NCBI GenBank assembly: GCA_963605745.1
Contig: CAVCWT010000008.1
Span: forward strand, 17,767 to 81,766
Direction: 5' to 3'
DNA: 64,000 nucleotides
Source: CAG-791 sp963605745
GTDB lineage: Bacteria; Bacillota; Clostridia; Lachnospirales; Lachnospiraceae
Part shown: piece after piece, positions 42,783 to 51,996 of the stretch
How the letters are laid out: every line of letters begins with the position of its first letter
How positions within the stretch are numbered: position 1 is the first letter of the stretch
The notes under the pieces: generated by a model
What the model saw: the letters and a program-made list of their open reading frames with translations, nothing else
Database searches by the model: none
Told to the model about the DNA's origin: nothing
Made by a program: the position numbers and the translations under genes

Positions 42783-43760
42783 TCATTGCAGAAACCGCAG
42801 CTGTTCCTCCGGCACGCGAATCTCCAGATGATCTGCCTTGCGTTTCACCTCACCGTCTGTGTGGACCCACATCGGCGCGGAGGTTCGAATCTCAATTCTG
42901 CTGCCACGCAGCTCATGCATATACCTCGACCGATAATGCCTTCCCACCATCACCATCGGGAGAATCCGATAGAAAGCCCGATTGCTCTCCGGGTCTGCTG
43001 CGCACAGATTCAATATTCCGTCATCTGCCGATGCATCCGGCGTAAAGTTAAAGCCTCCGCCCTCATATTGATGATTCATACAGGCAAGGAGCAGGAGTCT
43101 GTCATAATGGACCTCTCTTCTGGCGCTGCTGTGCACATCGCTCCTGCCGCTCTCCTCCTCCAGAATAATATCCACCTCACCGCAGCGCTGGCTACGGATA
43201 ACACGAAAGGCTGCCGCCAGGTAGATCAGTTTGCCAAGGCCAATCCGGTTCAAAAGGTCCTTTTTCGGAGAACGGCCGGCCAGCTCACAGACTCCGGCAT
43301 CAAAGCCAATGCCGCAGCTGACAGCAAAGCGTTTGCGCTCCCCTGTATCCAGGTAGGTCAGCTCTCCGATGTCGCAGGTTCTCTTGACCTTTCCCTCCAG
43401 AATGACGGCAGCCAGCTGCACCGGATCCTTCGGTAGCCCCATGTCGCGCAGAAGATCGTTTCCGGAGCCAGCCGGAATATGGCCGAGCAGAACACTCTCC
43501 GGATGCTCCAGGCCATTGATGGCCTCATTCATCGTGCCGTCTCCTCCCACAATCACAAGGATCGTGTCCGGCCCCTCCTGCTCCAGCTCATGACAGATTG
43601 CTCCGATTCCCTTTTCCTTCGTAGAAAAATGAACCTGATAGTCCTGTCCGCTCTCCGCAAAGACCGGCTCCAGTCTGTCCCAGGTCTTCCTCGCCTTCCC
43701 GGAGGCTCCGGCCGGATTCACTACAATATGAAAGATTCGATTCTCCTGCCTCAATGCCAT
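42783..43760 (-). CDS. Diacylglycerol kinase family lipid kinase
   Basis: The product is a 325-residue DagK/YegS-type kinase. It has the IVVNPAGASGKARKTWDRLE opening, the nucleotide motif VIVGGDGTMNEAINGL, HIPAGSGNDLLRDMGL, and a C-terminal domain with the EGGGFNFTPDASADDGILNL stretch. It would phosphorylate diacylglycerol or a related lipid alcohol at the membrane face. It lies 105 bases upstream of the coiled-coil protein on the same strand. The lipid substrate cannot be told from the sequence. Confidence 0.92.
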   Translation of the reverse strand: MALRQENRIFHIVVNPAGASGKARKTWDRLEPVFAESGQDYQVHFSTKEKGIGAICHELEQEGPDTILVIVGGDGTMNEAINGLEHPESVLLGHIPAGSGNDLLRDMGLPKDPVQLAAVILEGKVKRTCDIGELTYLDTGERKRFAVSCGIGFDAGVCELAGRSPKKDLLNRIGLGKLIYLAAAFRVIRSQRCGEVDIILEEESGRSDVHSSARREVHYDRLLLLACMNHQYEGGGFNFTPDASADDGILNLCAADPESNRAFYRILPMVMVGRHYRSRYMHELRGSRIEIRTSAPMWVHTDGEVKRKADHLEIRVPEEQLRFLQ

Positions 43761-43876
43761 TTCCCCTATCCCGTCATTTCTCTATGCTGTCATTTCTCTA
43801 TGCCGCCATGCTAAACAACACCCCGCAGGCCGGCAGGTATCGGCTTTCGAAGTCCGCTATACCTACGTTTTATTAC

Positions 43877-43934
43877 GCGCACTCTCCGCAAATCATTCTG
43901 TGTTATCTGGCTAGTTATTTTGCAAATGCTGTAC
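43877..43934 (-). repeat. 58-bp dispersed 3'-flank element, copy 2
   Basis: On the minus strand it reads GTACAGCATTTGCAAAATAA and so on, overlapping the last base of the GH2 stop codon. See copy 1 at 40299. Confidence 0.7.
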
Positions 43935-45970
43935 TAGGAAATCACTGTGCTCGTAATCTTCTTTACGCGCCGGTCAAAGGTAAAGATCCCGTTGATCTCT
44001 TCCTCCACATCGGACACCTGTGTGTAGACATAGCCAATAAAACCCTCGTCCTCTAGAGATTCTGCCCACCGGATCATCTCCTGAAACCGCTGGTTCAGAT
44101 CCTTTTGATCCTTCACCGAACCATAGCCATACACCTTTTCTGCGGCAAGATGCCCTTCCACGCCAAAGGGAAGGCCGCCGAACTCGGACAGCATCCGCAT
44201 TCTCGGATCATTTTTGTGATACACAAAGCGAAGGTAATAATGGTGAACGCTCTGATAATCGCCGCACCTTTGGTCGAACCACCCGCTCGCTGCGTCAATC
44301 AGCCGATCCGAGTGAGAGGCCATCGCCTCCTGCAGGCGCTTTGTCAGTCTCTTTGTATCAAACTGTCCCCAGCCTTCATTAAAGATCACCCAGGTGCAGA
44401 TGCACGGGTGATTCCCAAGGTGCTCCTGCGTCTCTAGCATTTCCTGTTCAAAAAACGTCTTTCCTGCCGCATCCCTTCGCGAGAACAGCCAGGGATGATC
44501 GTCGCTGACATGGATCATCAGCTGGTGCAGCAAGGTCGCACCGTAGGTCACAAACCACGCACGGTATGGTCCTCCGCCGCATACCATATCCTGCCACACT
44601 GCCATTCCAAGGCGATCACAGTGATAATACCACCGCTCCGGCTCGATCTTGATATGCTTGCGCAGCATATTGAAGCCAAGCGCCTTCATCTCGGTAATAT
44701 CATAAATCAGCGCTTCATCCGAAGGTGCGGTATACAACCCGTCCGACCAGTAGCCCTGATCCAGAACTCCCCGCTGGAAATGCGGCTGCCCATTCTGCAA
44801 CAGACGCCCTTGCCGCTTCGTTTCGCTGCAGCTGTCACTCTCGTCCAAATCGGCCTGACTTAAGGAGCAATCCTCTCCCGTCTCCCGGCGCTGCTCCCGC
44901 TCAGAACCCATGCAGCTCTTGCTGCGGTAGCTGCAAAGAGCAAGATACCCGTCAATCTCATCTTCTCCAAGGGTCACCGTTATTCCATAGAGCCAGGGCG
45001 TATCCTGTGTCCATAGCTGCGGCTCATCAACCTTCACCAGTGTCCATTTCCCGGCCTCTGCTGTGAATTCCTGCAGAACCTTTCTCCGAAGGCGCACGGC
45101 ATCCTCAGGCGTCCGGATATATTCCTCCGCCCGGCAGGACGGCTCCCGCAGCTGAACCAGAACCTCTTGCTGCCTGTAAGTCTTCGCCGATTCCAATGGC
45201 TTTTGACCAGCCATCATCTCCGAATCATCCGAAGACTCCTGAGCCCTTGTATTCCCTTCCGTCTCGTGATTGCGCCCCAGCTCCGCCCCGGCCGCCTTTA
45301 CCAAAAGCCATAGCGTCCCCGTCTCCGGCTCCCATTTTGTCTCATAGCCTTCAATGTACGCTGCCGGCACCTCTTCCAGCCAGACACTCTGCCAGATGCC
45401 GCTTGTTGCCGTGTAGAACATACCGCCCGGATGGAGCTTTTGTTTGCCCCTGGCATGGGTGACCGTGTCGGAGTCATCCTGCACGCAGACCACCAGCTCG
45501 TTCTCGCCCTCTGTTAAGAGTTCCTCCACCGACAAGGTAAACGGAAGATATCCTCCGACATGTCCCCCGGCATACTGCCCGTTGATCCACACATCGGCAA
45601 TCTGATCCACCGCGCCGAAATGCAGCAGCACATGTCCCCCGCCCGTTCTCTTGTTGCAAAATAACGTTCTCCGATACCAGAGCCTCTCCCCCGGCAGGAG
45701 CTGGCGGTTTACACCGGAAAGGGTGCACTCCGGTGAGAACGGGACCCGAATCTGCCCATCCCCTTCTCCATAGCTCTCCACATACTGCGAATACTGTGCC
45801 GCACCGGTTTCCTTCCCGGCCCCTCGAATGGCATAGTCCCAGTATCCGTTCAGGCACCGCCAATTCCGGCGCACCATGGATGGTCGCGGATATTCCGGAA
45901 GAGGGATCTGCTCCGGATGGTTCTGCAGCTCCTCTCCCCATGTTGTCAAAAGCGGACGTAGCCTCGCCAT
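43934..45970 (-). CDS. Glycoside hydrolase family 2 protein, cytoplasmic
   Basis: The product has 678 residues. An N-terminal sugar-binding jelly roll (about 30-190, WYRRTLFCNKRTGGGHVLLH and AVDQIADVWINGQYAGGHVG) is followed by an immunoglobulin-like part and a TIM barrel. The acid/base Glu is E531 in FNEGWGQFD and the nucleophile is E595 in LSEFGG. No signal peptide is present, so it acts on imported oligosaccharides. Beta-galactosidase, beta-glucuronidase and beta-mannosidase are all possible. Two charged low-complexity inserts (about 235-275 and 345-385) interrupt the Ig-like region. GGGGGAGAGG precedes the ATG at 45970; the open frame continues 41 codons upstream through a long inverted repeat and is rejected. 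Confidence 0.9.
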   Translation of the reverse strand: MARLRPLLTTWGEELQNHPEQIPLPEYPRPSMVRRNWRCLNGYWDYAIRGAGKETGAAQYSQYVESYGEGDGQIRVPFSPECTLSGVNRQLLPGERLWYRRTLFCNKRTGGGHVLLHFGAVDQIADVWINGQYAGGHVGGYLPFTLSVEELLTEGENELVVCVQDDSDTVTHARGKQKLHPGGMFYTATSGIWQSVWLEEVPAAYIEGYETKWEPETGTLWLLVKAAGAELGRNHETEGNTRAQESSDDSEMMAGQKPLESAKTYRQQEVLVQLREPSCRAEEYIRTPEDAVRLRRKVLQEFTAEAGKWTLVKVDEPQLWTQDTPWLYGITVTLGEDEIDGYLALCSYRSKSCMGSEREQRRETGEDCSLSQADLDESDSCSETKRQGRLLQNGQPHFQRGVLDQGYWSDGLYTAPSDEALIYDITEMKALGFNMLRKHIKIEPERWYYHCDRLGMAVWQDMVCGGGPYRAWFVTYGATLLHQLMIHVSDDHPWLFSRRDAAGKTFFEQEMLETQEHLGNHPCICTWVIFNEGWGQFDTKRLTKRLQEAMASHSDRLIDAASGWFDQRCGDYQSVHHYYLRFVYHKNDPRMRMLSEFGGLPFGVEGHLAAEKVYGYGSVKDQKDLNQRFQEMIRWAESLEDEGFIGYVYTQVSDVEEEINGIFTFDRRVKKITSTVIS

Positions 45971-46029
45971 AACCTCTCCCCCTGGTTGGCTCACACATCT
46001 GCCGCAAGCTGGGTGAACCATAGCTGTTT

Positions 46030-46216
46030 CCTGTCCACGCTCCAGCCAGCGGCAGGGTGGCGGCAGAATGTCCGGCTGTGGGGCCTTTCGCAAGCCTCAG
46101 CACTTGTGAGCGTCCTTTGCGAACTTAGTGCTGCTAGGTCTTGCGAACGGAGCCGAGAGGCGTCCCCACAGCGGACATCTCCGCCAGGACCCGCCGATGG
46201 CTGATGTGTGGACAGG
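46030..46216. repeat. 187-bp imperfect inverted repeat in the GH2/ABC-exporter divergent gap
   Basis: Outer arms CCTGTCCAC and GTGGACAGG, middle arms CTGTGGGG and CCCCACAG, and inner arms TTCGCAAG and CTTGCGAA with CAGCACT and AGTGCTG nest into one long cruciform-capable structure with a loop near 46112-46125. Part of the right arm matches the stem-loop at 4911-4972. The rest of the 455-base gap shows no gene. Confidence 0.8.
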
Positions 46217-46425
46217 CGTGGAACTTTGCCTCTTATCATACCACGTATCCGCCATGCTTGAATATTCTCTGCTACAGTAGCATAATGATAGCGCTTTACA
46301 GGGTTCGGAATCTCTGGTTCCGGATCAGTCTGTGTTCATGCCGCTGTCTCCTGCTGCCTGAAGGGTTTTCATTTATCCTGTTCTGACCGCAGTACGAGCT
46401 GTTCATGCGGCGGAAGGGATTTATC

Positions 46426-48327
46426 ATGTCAAATGCTCGCAATCCGCAAAAAATTTCCACCTACTTTCTGAATGAATGGAAGATTCTCTTTCTCGTTACA
46501 GTTACGGGACTAATCTACAACTGCGGCATTCTGGCCGGTCCCTGGCTGGAGGGTCTGATGGCCGAGTGCCTGGTGCAGCTCGTCGGCGGAAACGCTGTTT
46601 TTACAGATATGCTGCAGCTTTCTGCTGCATACCTGGTGCTGTTGTCGATCGTACAGCTGGCGAGGTTTATCAAACGGCTGTATGTGCGGCGGTTTGCCAA
46701 TGAGATCAGCCGCAGCATGAAGACCAATCTGTATGCCAATCTGCTGCACATGGAAAAGGCACAGCTTTCGGCGGCGGATGCCGGCACGATCCTGACAAAG
46801 GCCATTTCAGATGTGGACGCCTGTGCAGAGGGCATGCGCAAGTTCACGACCGAGATTTTTGACACCGGTGTTGCGCTCCTTTCCTATGCGTGGATGCTGC
46901 TGCACTATGACCTTCGCCTTGCCCTTTTATGTCTCATCTTCCCGCCGATTTCCTATGCCCTTGCAGAGCACATGAAAACGCTCGTGCAGCGAACGGGAGC
47001 AGCCTCCAAGGAGAGCGCAGGGCGCCTTTCTGCTGCAACGATGGACCGCGTTTCGGGTGCCATCACCTATCGCGTTCACGGCATGGAGCAGCAGCGAAAC
47101 AACGACTACGAGGCACACCTTGCCGATTATCAGGAAAAGGCCGTCCTTGCGAACATCTGGGTGCAGGTCATGCCGCCTCTTTACCAGATGATCTCCATGC
47201 TGGGAATTCTCTTCATCCTGTATTACGGCTCGCGCAACGTCCTGGGAACCGGCTGGTCCGCCTGGAGCATTGCCGCCTTCACGACCTTCCTCTCCTGCTA
47301 TATGAAGCTCTGCGTGAAATCCTCCCATGCGGCCAAGCTGTTCAATGCTGTCCACAAGGCGCAGGTCTCCTGGAAACGGATTCAGCCGCTCCTTTCGGAT
47401 GTTACAGACGTTTCGCAGGTGCCGCGCATCGAAAGGCTGGATGAGCTACGCTCTGCCATCACGAATCCCTGCGATCCCAATCGGGTTCTGACTCTGACTC
47501 AGCCTGCCTTTAAGGCCTCTGCCGGCCAGATCATCGGCATCACAGGTCCTGTTGCCTGCGGCAAGTCCACCTTTGGGCGCGCCTTTCTGTGCGAGTCTGA
47601 ATTTCCCGGCAGTATCACCTTTGCAGGCTATGAGCTATCCTCTCTGCCGCCTGTTGTCCGCAGCGGCATCATCGGCTATCTCGGGCATGACAGCGAGCTC
47701 CTAAGTGATACCATCGAGGCCAATATTCTCATGGGCGATGCCATCGATCCCATGCCCTTCGTGCATGCGGTCTGTCTGGATGAGGACCTTGCCTCCATGC
47801 CCCTTGGGCTGCAGACCCGGATCGGAGACAGCGGCATCCGTCTCTCCGGCGGCCAGCAGAAACGAGTCGCCCTCGCAAGAACCCTGGCACACGCAAGGCC
47901 GGTTCTCGTTCTGGACGATCCGTTCTCTGCCCTCGATCGCAGGACCGAGGAACAGATCTTTCAGAATCTGCAGGAAATGATCCGGGAAAAGGGGCTCATT
48001 GTTCTCCTCATCTCCCATCGCCTGACCCTGTTCCCACAGATGGACCAGGTGATCTGGATGGAACGGCTCTTGCCTACTGAGAGCAGCACCACCGAGACCA
48101 GCGCCACCGAGAACAGTCCCGGTCCGAATACAAATGCTACTTTCGGCGGGAGCCTCTTTACGGTTTCCACCCACCAGGAGCTCTGCCGCAGCTGCCCGCA
48201 TTACAATGAACTCTATTCTCTGCAGAAGGCGCAGGGAATGGCAGCGGAGGATCATTTCGAAGCTCGCGCCACACCCGGCGATATTCCTCAAGCCGTCCAT
48301 TCCGGGAAGGGAGGTGATCTTTTGTGA
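46426..48327 (+). CDS. ABC exporter half-transporter A (degenerate ATP site)
   Basis: The product has 633 residues: six membrane helices in the first 310 residues and a nucleotide-binding domain after it. Walker A is GPVACGKST near 374-382. The signature LSGGQQKRVALAR is intact near 473. Walker B reads VLVLDDPFSALD, where the catalytic Glu is Asp, as in the degenerate half of heterodimeric exporters such as TM287/288 or BmrC. The switch His is in LISHRLTLF. A tail of about 75 Ser/Thr/Asn-rich residues follows. Start at 46426 with GGAAGGG. Its stop overlaps the start of half B, so the two form one transporter. Substrate unknown; drug or peptide export is likely. Confidence 0.9.
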   Translation: MSNARNPQKISTYFLNEWKILFLVTVTGLIYNCGILAGPWLEGLMAECLVQLVGGNAVFTDMLQLSAAYLVLLSIVQLARFIKRLYVRRFANEISRSMKTNLYANLLHMEKAQLSAADAGTILTKAISDVDACAEGMRKFTTEIFDTGVALLSYAWMLLHYDLRLALLCLIFPPISYALAEHMKTLVQRTGAASKESAGRLSAATMDRVSGAITYRVHGMEQQRNNDYEAHLADYQEKAVLANIWVQVMPPLYQMISMLGILFILYYGSRNVLGTGWSAWSIAAFTTFLSCYMKLCVKSSHAAKLFNAVHKAQVSWKRIQPLLSDVTDVSQVPRIERLDELRSAITNPCDPNRVLTLTQPAFKASAGQIIGITGPVACGKSTFGRAFLCESEFPGSITFAGYELSSLPPVVRSGIIGYLGHDSELLSDTIEANILMGDAIDPMPFVHAVCLDEDLASMPLGLQTRIGDSGIRLSGGQQKRVALARTLAHARPVLVLDDPFSALDRRTEEQIFQNLQEMIREKGLIVLLISHRLTLFPQMDQVIWMERLLPTESSTTETSATENSPGPNTNATFGGSLFTVSTHQELCRSCPHYNELYSLQKAQGMAAEDHFEARATPGDIPQAVHSGKGGDLL

Positions 48328-50159
48328 GACATCTGCATATTGCAAAACAACACGCGGCCTCCACCATGTCGACCCGACAGAGCAAGGCTCACGCAGGAAC
48401 TGCGATCGGTGTAATCCTTCAGGTCCTTCGCTCTGCACCTCTCCTTCCTGCAGCTGCCGCGGTCTTTATCCTTGGTTCTGTTGTATGCTCGCTCCTGCCG
48501 CCTCTTATTCTGGAGGTGATCATCAACGAGCTGGCAGCCGCCCGCGGTCTGAGGCTGTCGCTTGCCGCCTTGTACCTCCTCCTTTTGGGCAGCGCCTCCC
48601 TTTGCTGCGCTGTCCGGGACGGGCTCCTTACCATCTGCGGTCAAAGGATGATAAGGGGACTGCGCCACGAGCTGTGCGAGAAGCTTTCCCGCCTCCCCGC
48701 AGGGACCCTTGCTGCGCAGGAGCCGGGAGCTGTGGTTTCCCGCTTTGTCGGCGATGCAGAGACGGTCGAGAGCCTCTTTACCGACGGGATTGCCAGCCTG
48801 TTCGCCGATGCCTGCACCATGGTCGGCATCCTGGCCGTGATCCTCTGGAAGAGTAAGGGTCTTTCGCTCCTTCTCCTTTTCGTTCTGCCGATGATTTATC
48901 TCTTCACTCGAACCGTCCAGAAACGGACGCTCCGGGCACAGCTCGATAACCGCAGCGCCGTGGCCAGAGCCTCCTCCATTGTGCCGGAGACCCTGCGCTG
49001 CATTCGGACCATCCACTGCCTGAACAAAGAGAACTACATGCAGGAGCATTATGATACAGCCATTCAGGAGAGCTTTACTGCTGTAAACAAGGTGAATTTC
49101 TATGATGCAGTCTATTCGCCCATCATCCAGATCCTGCAGGCTGTGCTCGTCGGCCTTGTGATGCTCCTTGCTGCCTCCGGGAATCTGCGAGTGCAGGAAT
49201 TCTTTGGCATGTCGGTCGGAACCGCCGTTGCCATGATCTCCTATATTGCCAAGATCTTTGACCCCATTGAGAGCATCGGCATGGAGCTGCAGACCATTCA
49301 GTCTGCCGCTGCCGGAATGCATCGCATCAATGAATTCCTGCAGCAAAAGGAGCGCTGGGAGACCGATCCTCCTGTGGAAACCTGTGCAGATTACGAGCGC
49401 TCATCTGCGGCCGCAGCTCATTCAGCAGCAGCTCCTGCGGCCGCAGCTTCTTGTGGCTCCTTTGCTGCAGCTCCCGGCTCTTCGGTAGCAGTCGCTGCAA
49501 ATCCTGCTGCCCAGATCCCTGCCATCGCACTCCAGGGCGTTACCTTTGGCTACGAGAAGGGTCAGCCGGTTCTGCAGAATCTCTCCTTTACCATTCTGCC
49601 CGGTGAGCAGGTCACTCTGACGGGGCGAACCGGCAGTGGGAAGAGCACGTTGTTTAAACTCCTCCTCGGGCTCTATCGTCCGCAGGAGGGCTCCGTTTGG
49701 ATCGAGGGGCGGGATGCCTCCCGGATTGCCGATGCGGATAAAAGGCACCTCTTTGGCTACGTCGAGCAGAGCTTTCGCATGGTTCCCGGGACCGTACTGG
49801 AGCAGATCACGTTGTTTGATCCGCAGATTACAAGGGAAGCTGCCGCAAAGGCCGCAGCTCTCACCGGAATTGCCGCTGCGATTGACACTCTCCCGCAGGG
49901 GTATGACACGCCGTGCACCGAGGATCTGTTCTCACAAGGGCAGTGGCAGCTCCTCTCCATCGCAAGGGCCATCGCTGCGAATCCGCGCATTCTCCTTCTG
50001 GATGAGATTACCGCAAGTCTCGATGCGGATACCGAGCAGCAGGTCCTCTCTGCACTTCGCCGCGCCTGTGAGCACCGCACCGTCGTGTCCATTTCCCACC
50101 GCATCTATGAGAAGCTGGGCGGACGCAAGATCGCACTGACCATAGATGCTGATTTCTGA
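48324..50159 (+). CDS. ABC exporter half-transporter B
   Basis: The product has 611 residues: six membrane helices to about 320, an Ala/Ser/Pro-rich linker (about 355-400), then the ATPase domain. Walker A is GRTGSGKST near 434-442. The signature is changed to FSQGQWQLLSIAR near 537. Walker B ILLLDEITASLD keeps the catalytic Glu, and SISHRIYEKLG holds the switch His. The start is GTG at 48324, overlapping the TGA of half A as GTGA, with GGAGGTG 7 bases upstream. The unusual signature is of the FSQGQ type seen in one half of some heterodimers. Confidence 0.9.
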   Translation: MRHLHIAKQHAASTMSTRQSKAHAGTAIGVILQVLRSAPLLPAAAAVFILGSVVCSLLPPLILEVIINELAAARGLRLSLAALYLLLLGSASLCCAVRDGLLTICGQRMIRGLRHELCEKLSRLPAGTLAAQEPGAVVSRFVGDAETVESLFTDGIASLFADACTMVGILAVILWKSKGLSLLLLFVLPMIYLFTRTVQKRTLRAQLDNRSAVARASSIVPETLRCIRTIHCLNKENYMQEHYDTAIQESFTAVNKVNFYDAVYSPIIQILQAVLVGLVMLLAASGNLRVQEFFGMSVGTAVAMISYIAKIFDPIESIGMELQTIQSAAAGMHRINEFLQQKERWETDPPVETCADYERSSAAAAHSAAAPAAAASCGSFAAAPGSSVAVAANPAAQIPAIALQGVTFGYEKGQPVLQNLSFTILPGEQVTLTGRTGSGKSTLFKLLLGLYRPQEGSVWIEGRDASRIADADKRHLFGYVEQSFRMVPGTVLEQITLFDPQITREAAAKAAALTGIAAAIDTLPQGYDTPCTEDLFSQGQWQLLSIARAIAANPRILLLDEITASLDADTEQQVLSALRRACEHRTVVSISHRIYEKLGGRKIALTIDADF

Positions 50160-50184
50160 GGACACCGTTGTTTTATGGTCCTTT

Positions 50185-50231
50185 GTATCCAATTCGGATA
50201 GATCTACGAAAAAGGTATCCAATCCGGATAC
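50185..50231. repeat. Two palindromes GTATCC-N5-GGATA(C/G), centres 30 bp apart
   Basis: The first is at 50185-50201 and the second at 50215-50231. They lie between the ABC exporter stop and its terminator, in a spot where an operator would be unexpected. Confidence 0.6.
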
Positions 50232-50250
50232 AGTTCTCCACTGCAAAACC

Positions 50251-50290
50251 ACCCGCCCCGCTGCAAAATCTGCAGCGGGGCGGGTAGTTT
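50251..50290. terminator. Bidirectional terminator between the ABC exporter and ttdB
   Basis: ACCCGCCCCGCTGC pairs with its exact complement over 7 bases. A short T tract follows on each strand (AGTTT on plus, GGTTTTG on minus). Confidence 0.85.
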
Positions 50291-50298
50291 ATGAGCGG

Positions 50299-50340
50299 AA
50301 TCACTTCGAATCACTTCGAATCACTTCAGATCACTTGATG
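50299..50340. repeat. Four 10-bp tandem repeats at the ttdB 3' end
   Basis: TCACTTCGAA twice, then TCACTTCAGA and TCACTTGATG. The last unit contains the ttdB stop codon (TCA on plus). Confidence 0.7.
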
Positions 50341-50960
50341 AATCCAACCTGCTTGCTGATGAGCTCAACCTGCTCATCCTTCTTCTTGTTGTACTCGACC
50401 TTCTTCTCTTCAAAGTAGTTCTTGCCATAAGAGTCGATGGAAACGATCAACGGTCCGAACTCCTTTACGTGGCAGTGCCACAGCGTCTCCGGCATTCCAA
50501 GGTCCTTCCACTCGGCCTCTACGATCTCTTCAACCTCTGCGGCTGCAACAACGGCGTTACCTGCCGGGAAAACGCAGTGGATGGCACCGAACTCCTTGCA
50601 GGCTCTCTCGGTGTTCTCCTTCATGCCGCCCTTTCCGACAATGACGCGGACACCCGTGGTCTGAACGAACTCGTACTCGAATTTTTCCATACGCATGGAG
50701 GTGGTCGGGCCTACCGATACCATCTCATATTTATCATCGCCCAGGGGACGAATGATCGGGCCAGCATGCAGGATGGCTGCATCGCGTACATCCACCGGAA
50801 TCTCTCTTCCCTCCTCCACAACGCGGCGGTGCGCCACATCGCGGCAGGTGGTGATGTCGCCGGTCAGATAAATGATGTCTCCAATATGAATATCCTTCAG
50901 ATCCTCTGCGGATACGGGATTGTGCAGAATCTTCTTTCCATCTTTGATTTCTACGGACAT
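50331..50960 (-). CDS. ttdB: L(+)-tartrate dehydratase subunit beta
   Basis: The product has 209 residues and matches E. coli TtdB almost along its length: NPVSAEDLKDIHIGDIIYLT, TTCRDVAHRR, AILHAGPI, EMVSVGPTTSMRME, VVGKGGM and VKEFGPLIVSIDSYG. With TtdA it dehydrates L-tartrate to oxaloacetate. Class I fumarase beta subunits share this fold; the resemblance to Ttd is closer. AAGGAAGG precedes the ATG at 50960, and an open stretch of 27 codons upstream is ignored. It is the last gene of the operon. Confidence 0.92.
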   Translation of the reverse strand: MSVEIKDGKKILHNPVSAEDLKDIHIGDIIYLTGDITTCRDVAHRRVVEEGREIPVDVRDAAILHAGPIIRPLGDDKYEMVSVGPTTSMRMEKFEYEFVQTTGVRVIVGKGGMKENTERACKEFGAIHCVFPAGNAVVAAAEVEEIVEAEWKDLGMPETLWHCHVKEFGPLIVSIDSYGKNYFEEKKVEYNKKKDEQVELISKQVGFIK

Positions 50961-51021
50961 GGTTTCCTTCCTTTCCAGATTGTCAGCACGTAAATCTGTA
51001 AACCTGACGTACGTATTGGTT

Positions 51022-51930
51022 TCAGGCTTCCTTGTACTCAAAGCCGGTGTGTGTGTCCACGGTAAAGTTCAGGTCCTTATCGAATACGATATGGCCTCTT
51101 CTGTGGCTCCAGCAGCCGACGTTCACCGCTACACCGATTGCAGAAGGGTGACGAGCCGTATTCTCAATGTTGACTCCCATCACGGAGTAGTTGCCGCCCA
51201 TGCCCTGCGGTCCAAGGCCGATGGCATTGATGCCGTCCTCGAGAAGCTTCTCCATCTTAGCCGCATTGGCATTGTCATTATGGGATCCGATGGGACGCAT
51301 CAGAGCCTTTTTAGAATTCAGGGCTGCCGTCTCAACAGAGGTGCCGACACCGACGCCGACCAGAAGAGGAGGGCATGCATTCAGGCCATAGCTGGTCATG
51401 CGGTCCAGAACGAACTTGGTAACGCCTTCGTAGCCTTCGCCCGGCATCAGAACCATGGCATGGCCGGGAAGCGTACATCCGCCGCCTGCCATATAGGTAT
51501 AGATCTCACACTGATCGGAATTCGGAACGATATCCCACCATACGGTCGGGGTTCCCTTACCAACGTTCTTGCCGGTGTTGTACTCATCAAACGTCTCGAC
51601 GGAGTTGTGACGAAGGGGGGTTGCAAAGGTGGCCTGCACAACGGCTTCCTTCAGGAGAACCTCCAGATCATCGATGTAAGGGAATCTGGTTCCGCACTTT
51701 ACCCAGAACTGCAGAACACCTGTATCCTGACAGGAAGGGCGATCCAGCTCCAGCGCCAGCTCCTGGTTGCGGAACATGGTATCGTAGATCACCTTCGTCA
51801 TCGGGCTCTCTTCCTTGTCGCGCAGCTCCTGGAGCTTTGCAATGACGTCATCGGGGAGCTTTTTAGCTGTGAAGCCCACGAACTGGGCCATAATATCTGT
51901 CAGCTTTTTAACCTGTGCTTCATTAGACAT
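51022..51930 (-). CDS. ttdA: L(+)-tartrate dehydratase subunit alpha
   Basis: The product has 302 residues, co-linear with E. coli TtdA (about 303): VKKLTDIMAQF, LDRPSCQDTGV, TPLRHNSVETFDEYNTGKNV, YMAGGGCTLPGHAMVLMP, VLDRMTSYGLNACPPLLVGV and GVAVNVGCWSHRRG. The three cysteines in SCQDTG, NACPP and GCW would hold the oxygen-sensitive 4Fe-4S cluster. GGAGGTAAG precedes the ATG at 51930. It lies 61 bases from ttdB and 66 bases from the transporter. A fumarase is the alternative, but the whole neighbourhood is of tartrate type. Confidence 0.93.
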   Translation of the reverse strand: MSNEAQVKKLTDIMAQFVGFTAKKLPDDVIAKLQELRDKEESPMTKVIYDTMFRNQELALELDRPSCQDTGVLQFWVKCGTRFPYIDDLEVLLKEAVVQATFATPLRHNSVETFDEYNTGKNVGKGTPTVWWDIVPNSDQCEIYTYMAGGGCTLPGHAMVLMPGEGYEGVTKFVLDRMTSYGLNACPPLLVGVGVGTSVETAALNSKKALMRPIGSHNDNANAAKMEKLLEDGINAIGLGPQGMGGNYSVMGVNIENTARHPSAIGVAVNVGCWSHRRGHIVFDKDLNFTVDTHTGFEYKEA

Positions 51931-51996
51931 AATTCTTACCTCCACATGGTGCTTAACATCTTCGTATCTATTCAACAATCGCAATGATTGCACGGA

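Noticed and set aside
45971..46093. Longer N-terminus for the GH2 protein
   Set aside because: The 41 extra codons lie in the long inverted repeat and read as Pro/Cys/Arg-rich text; the ATG at 45970 has a strong ribosome site.
50299..50340. Short tandem repeats considered as a CRISPR remnant
   Set aside because: Units are 10 bp with no spacers and overlap a stop codon. No repeat-spacer array or cas gene is in the window.
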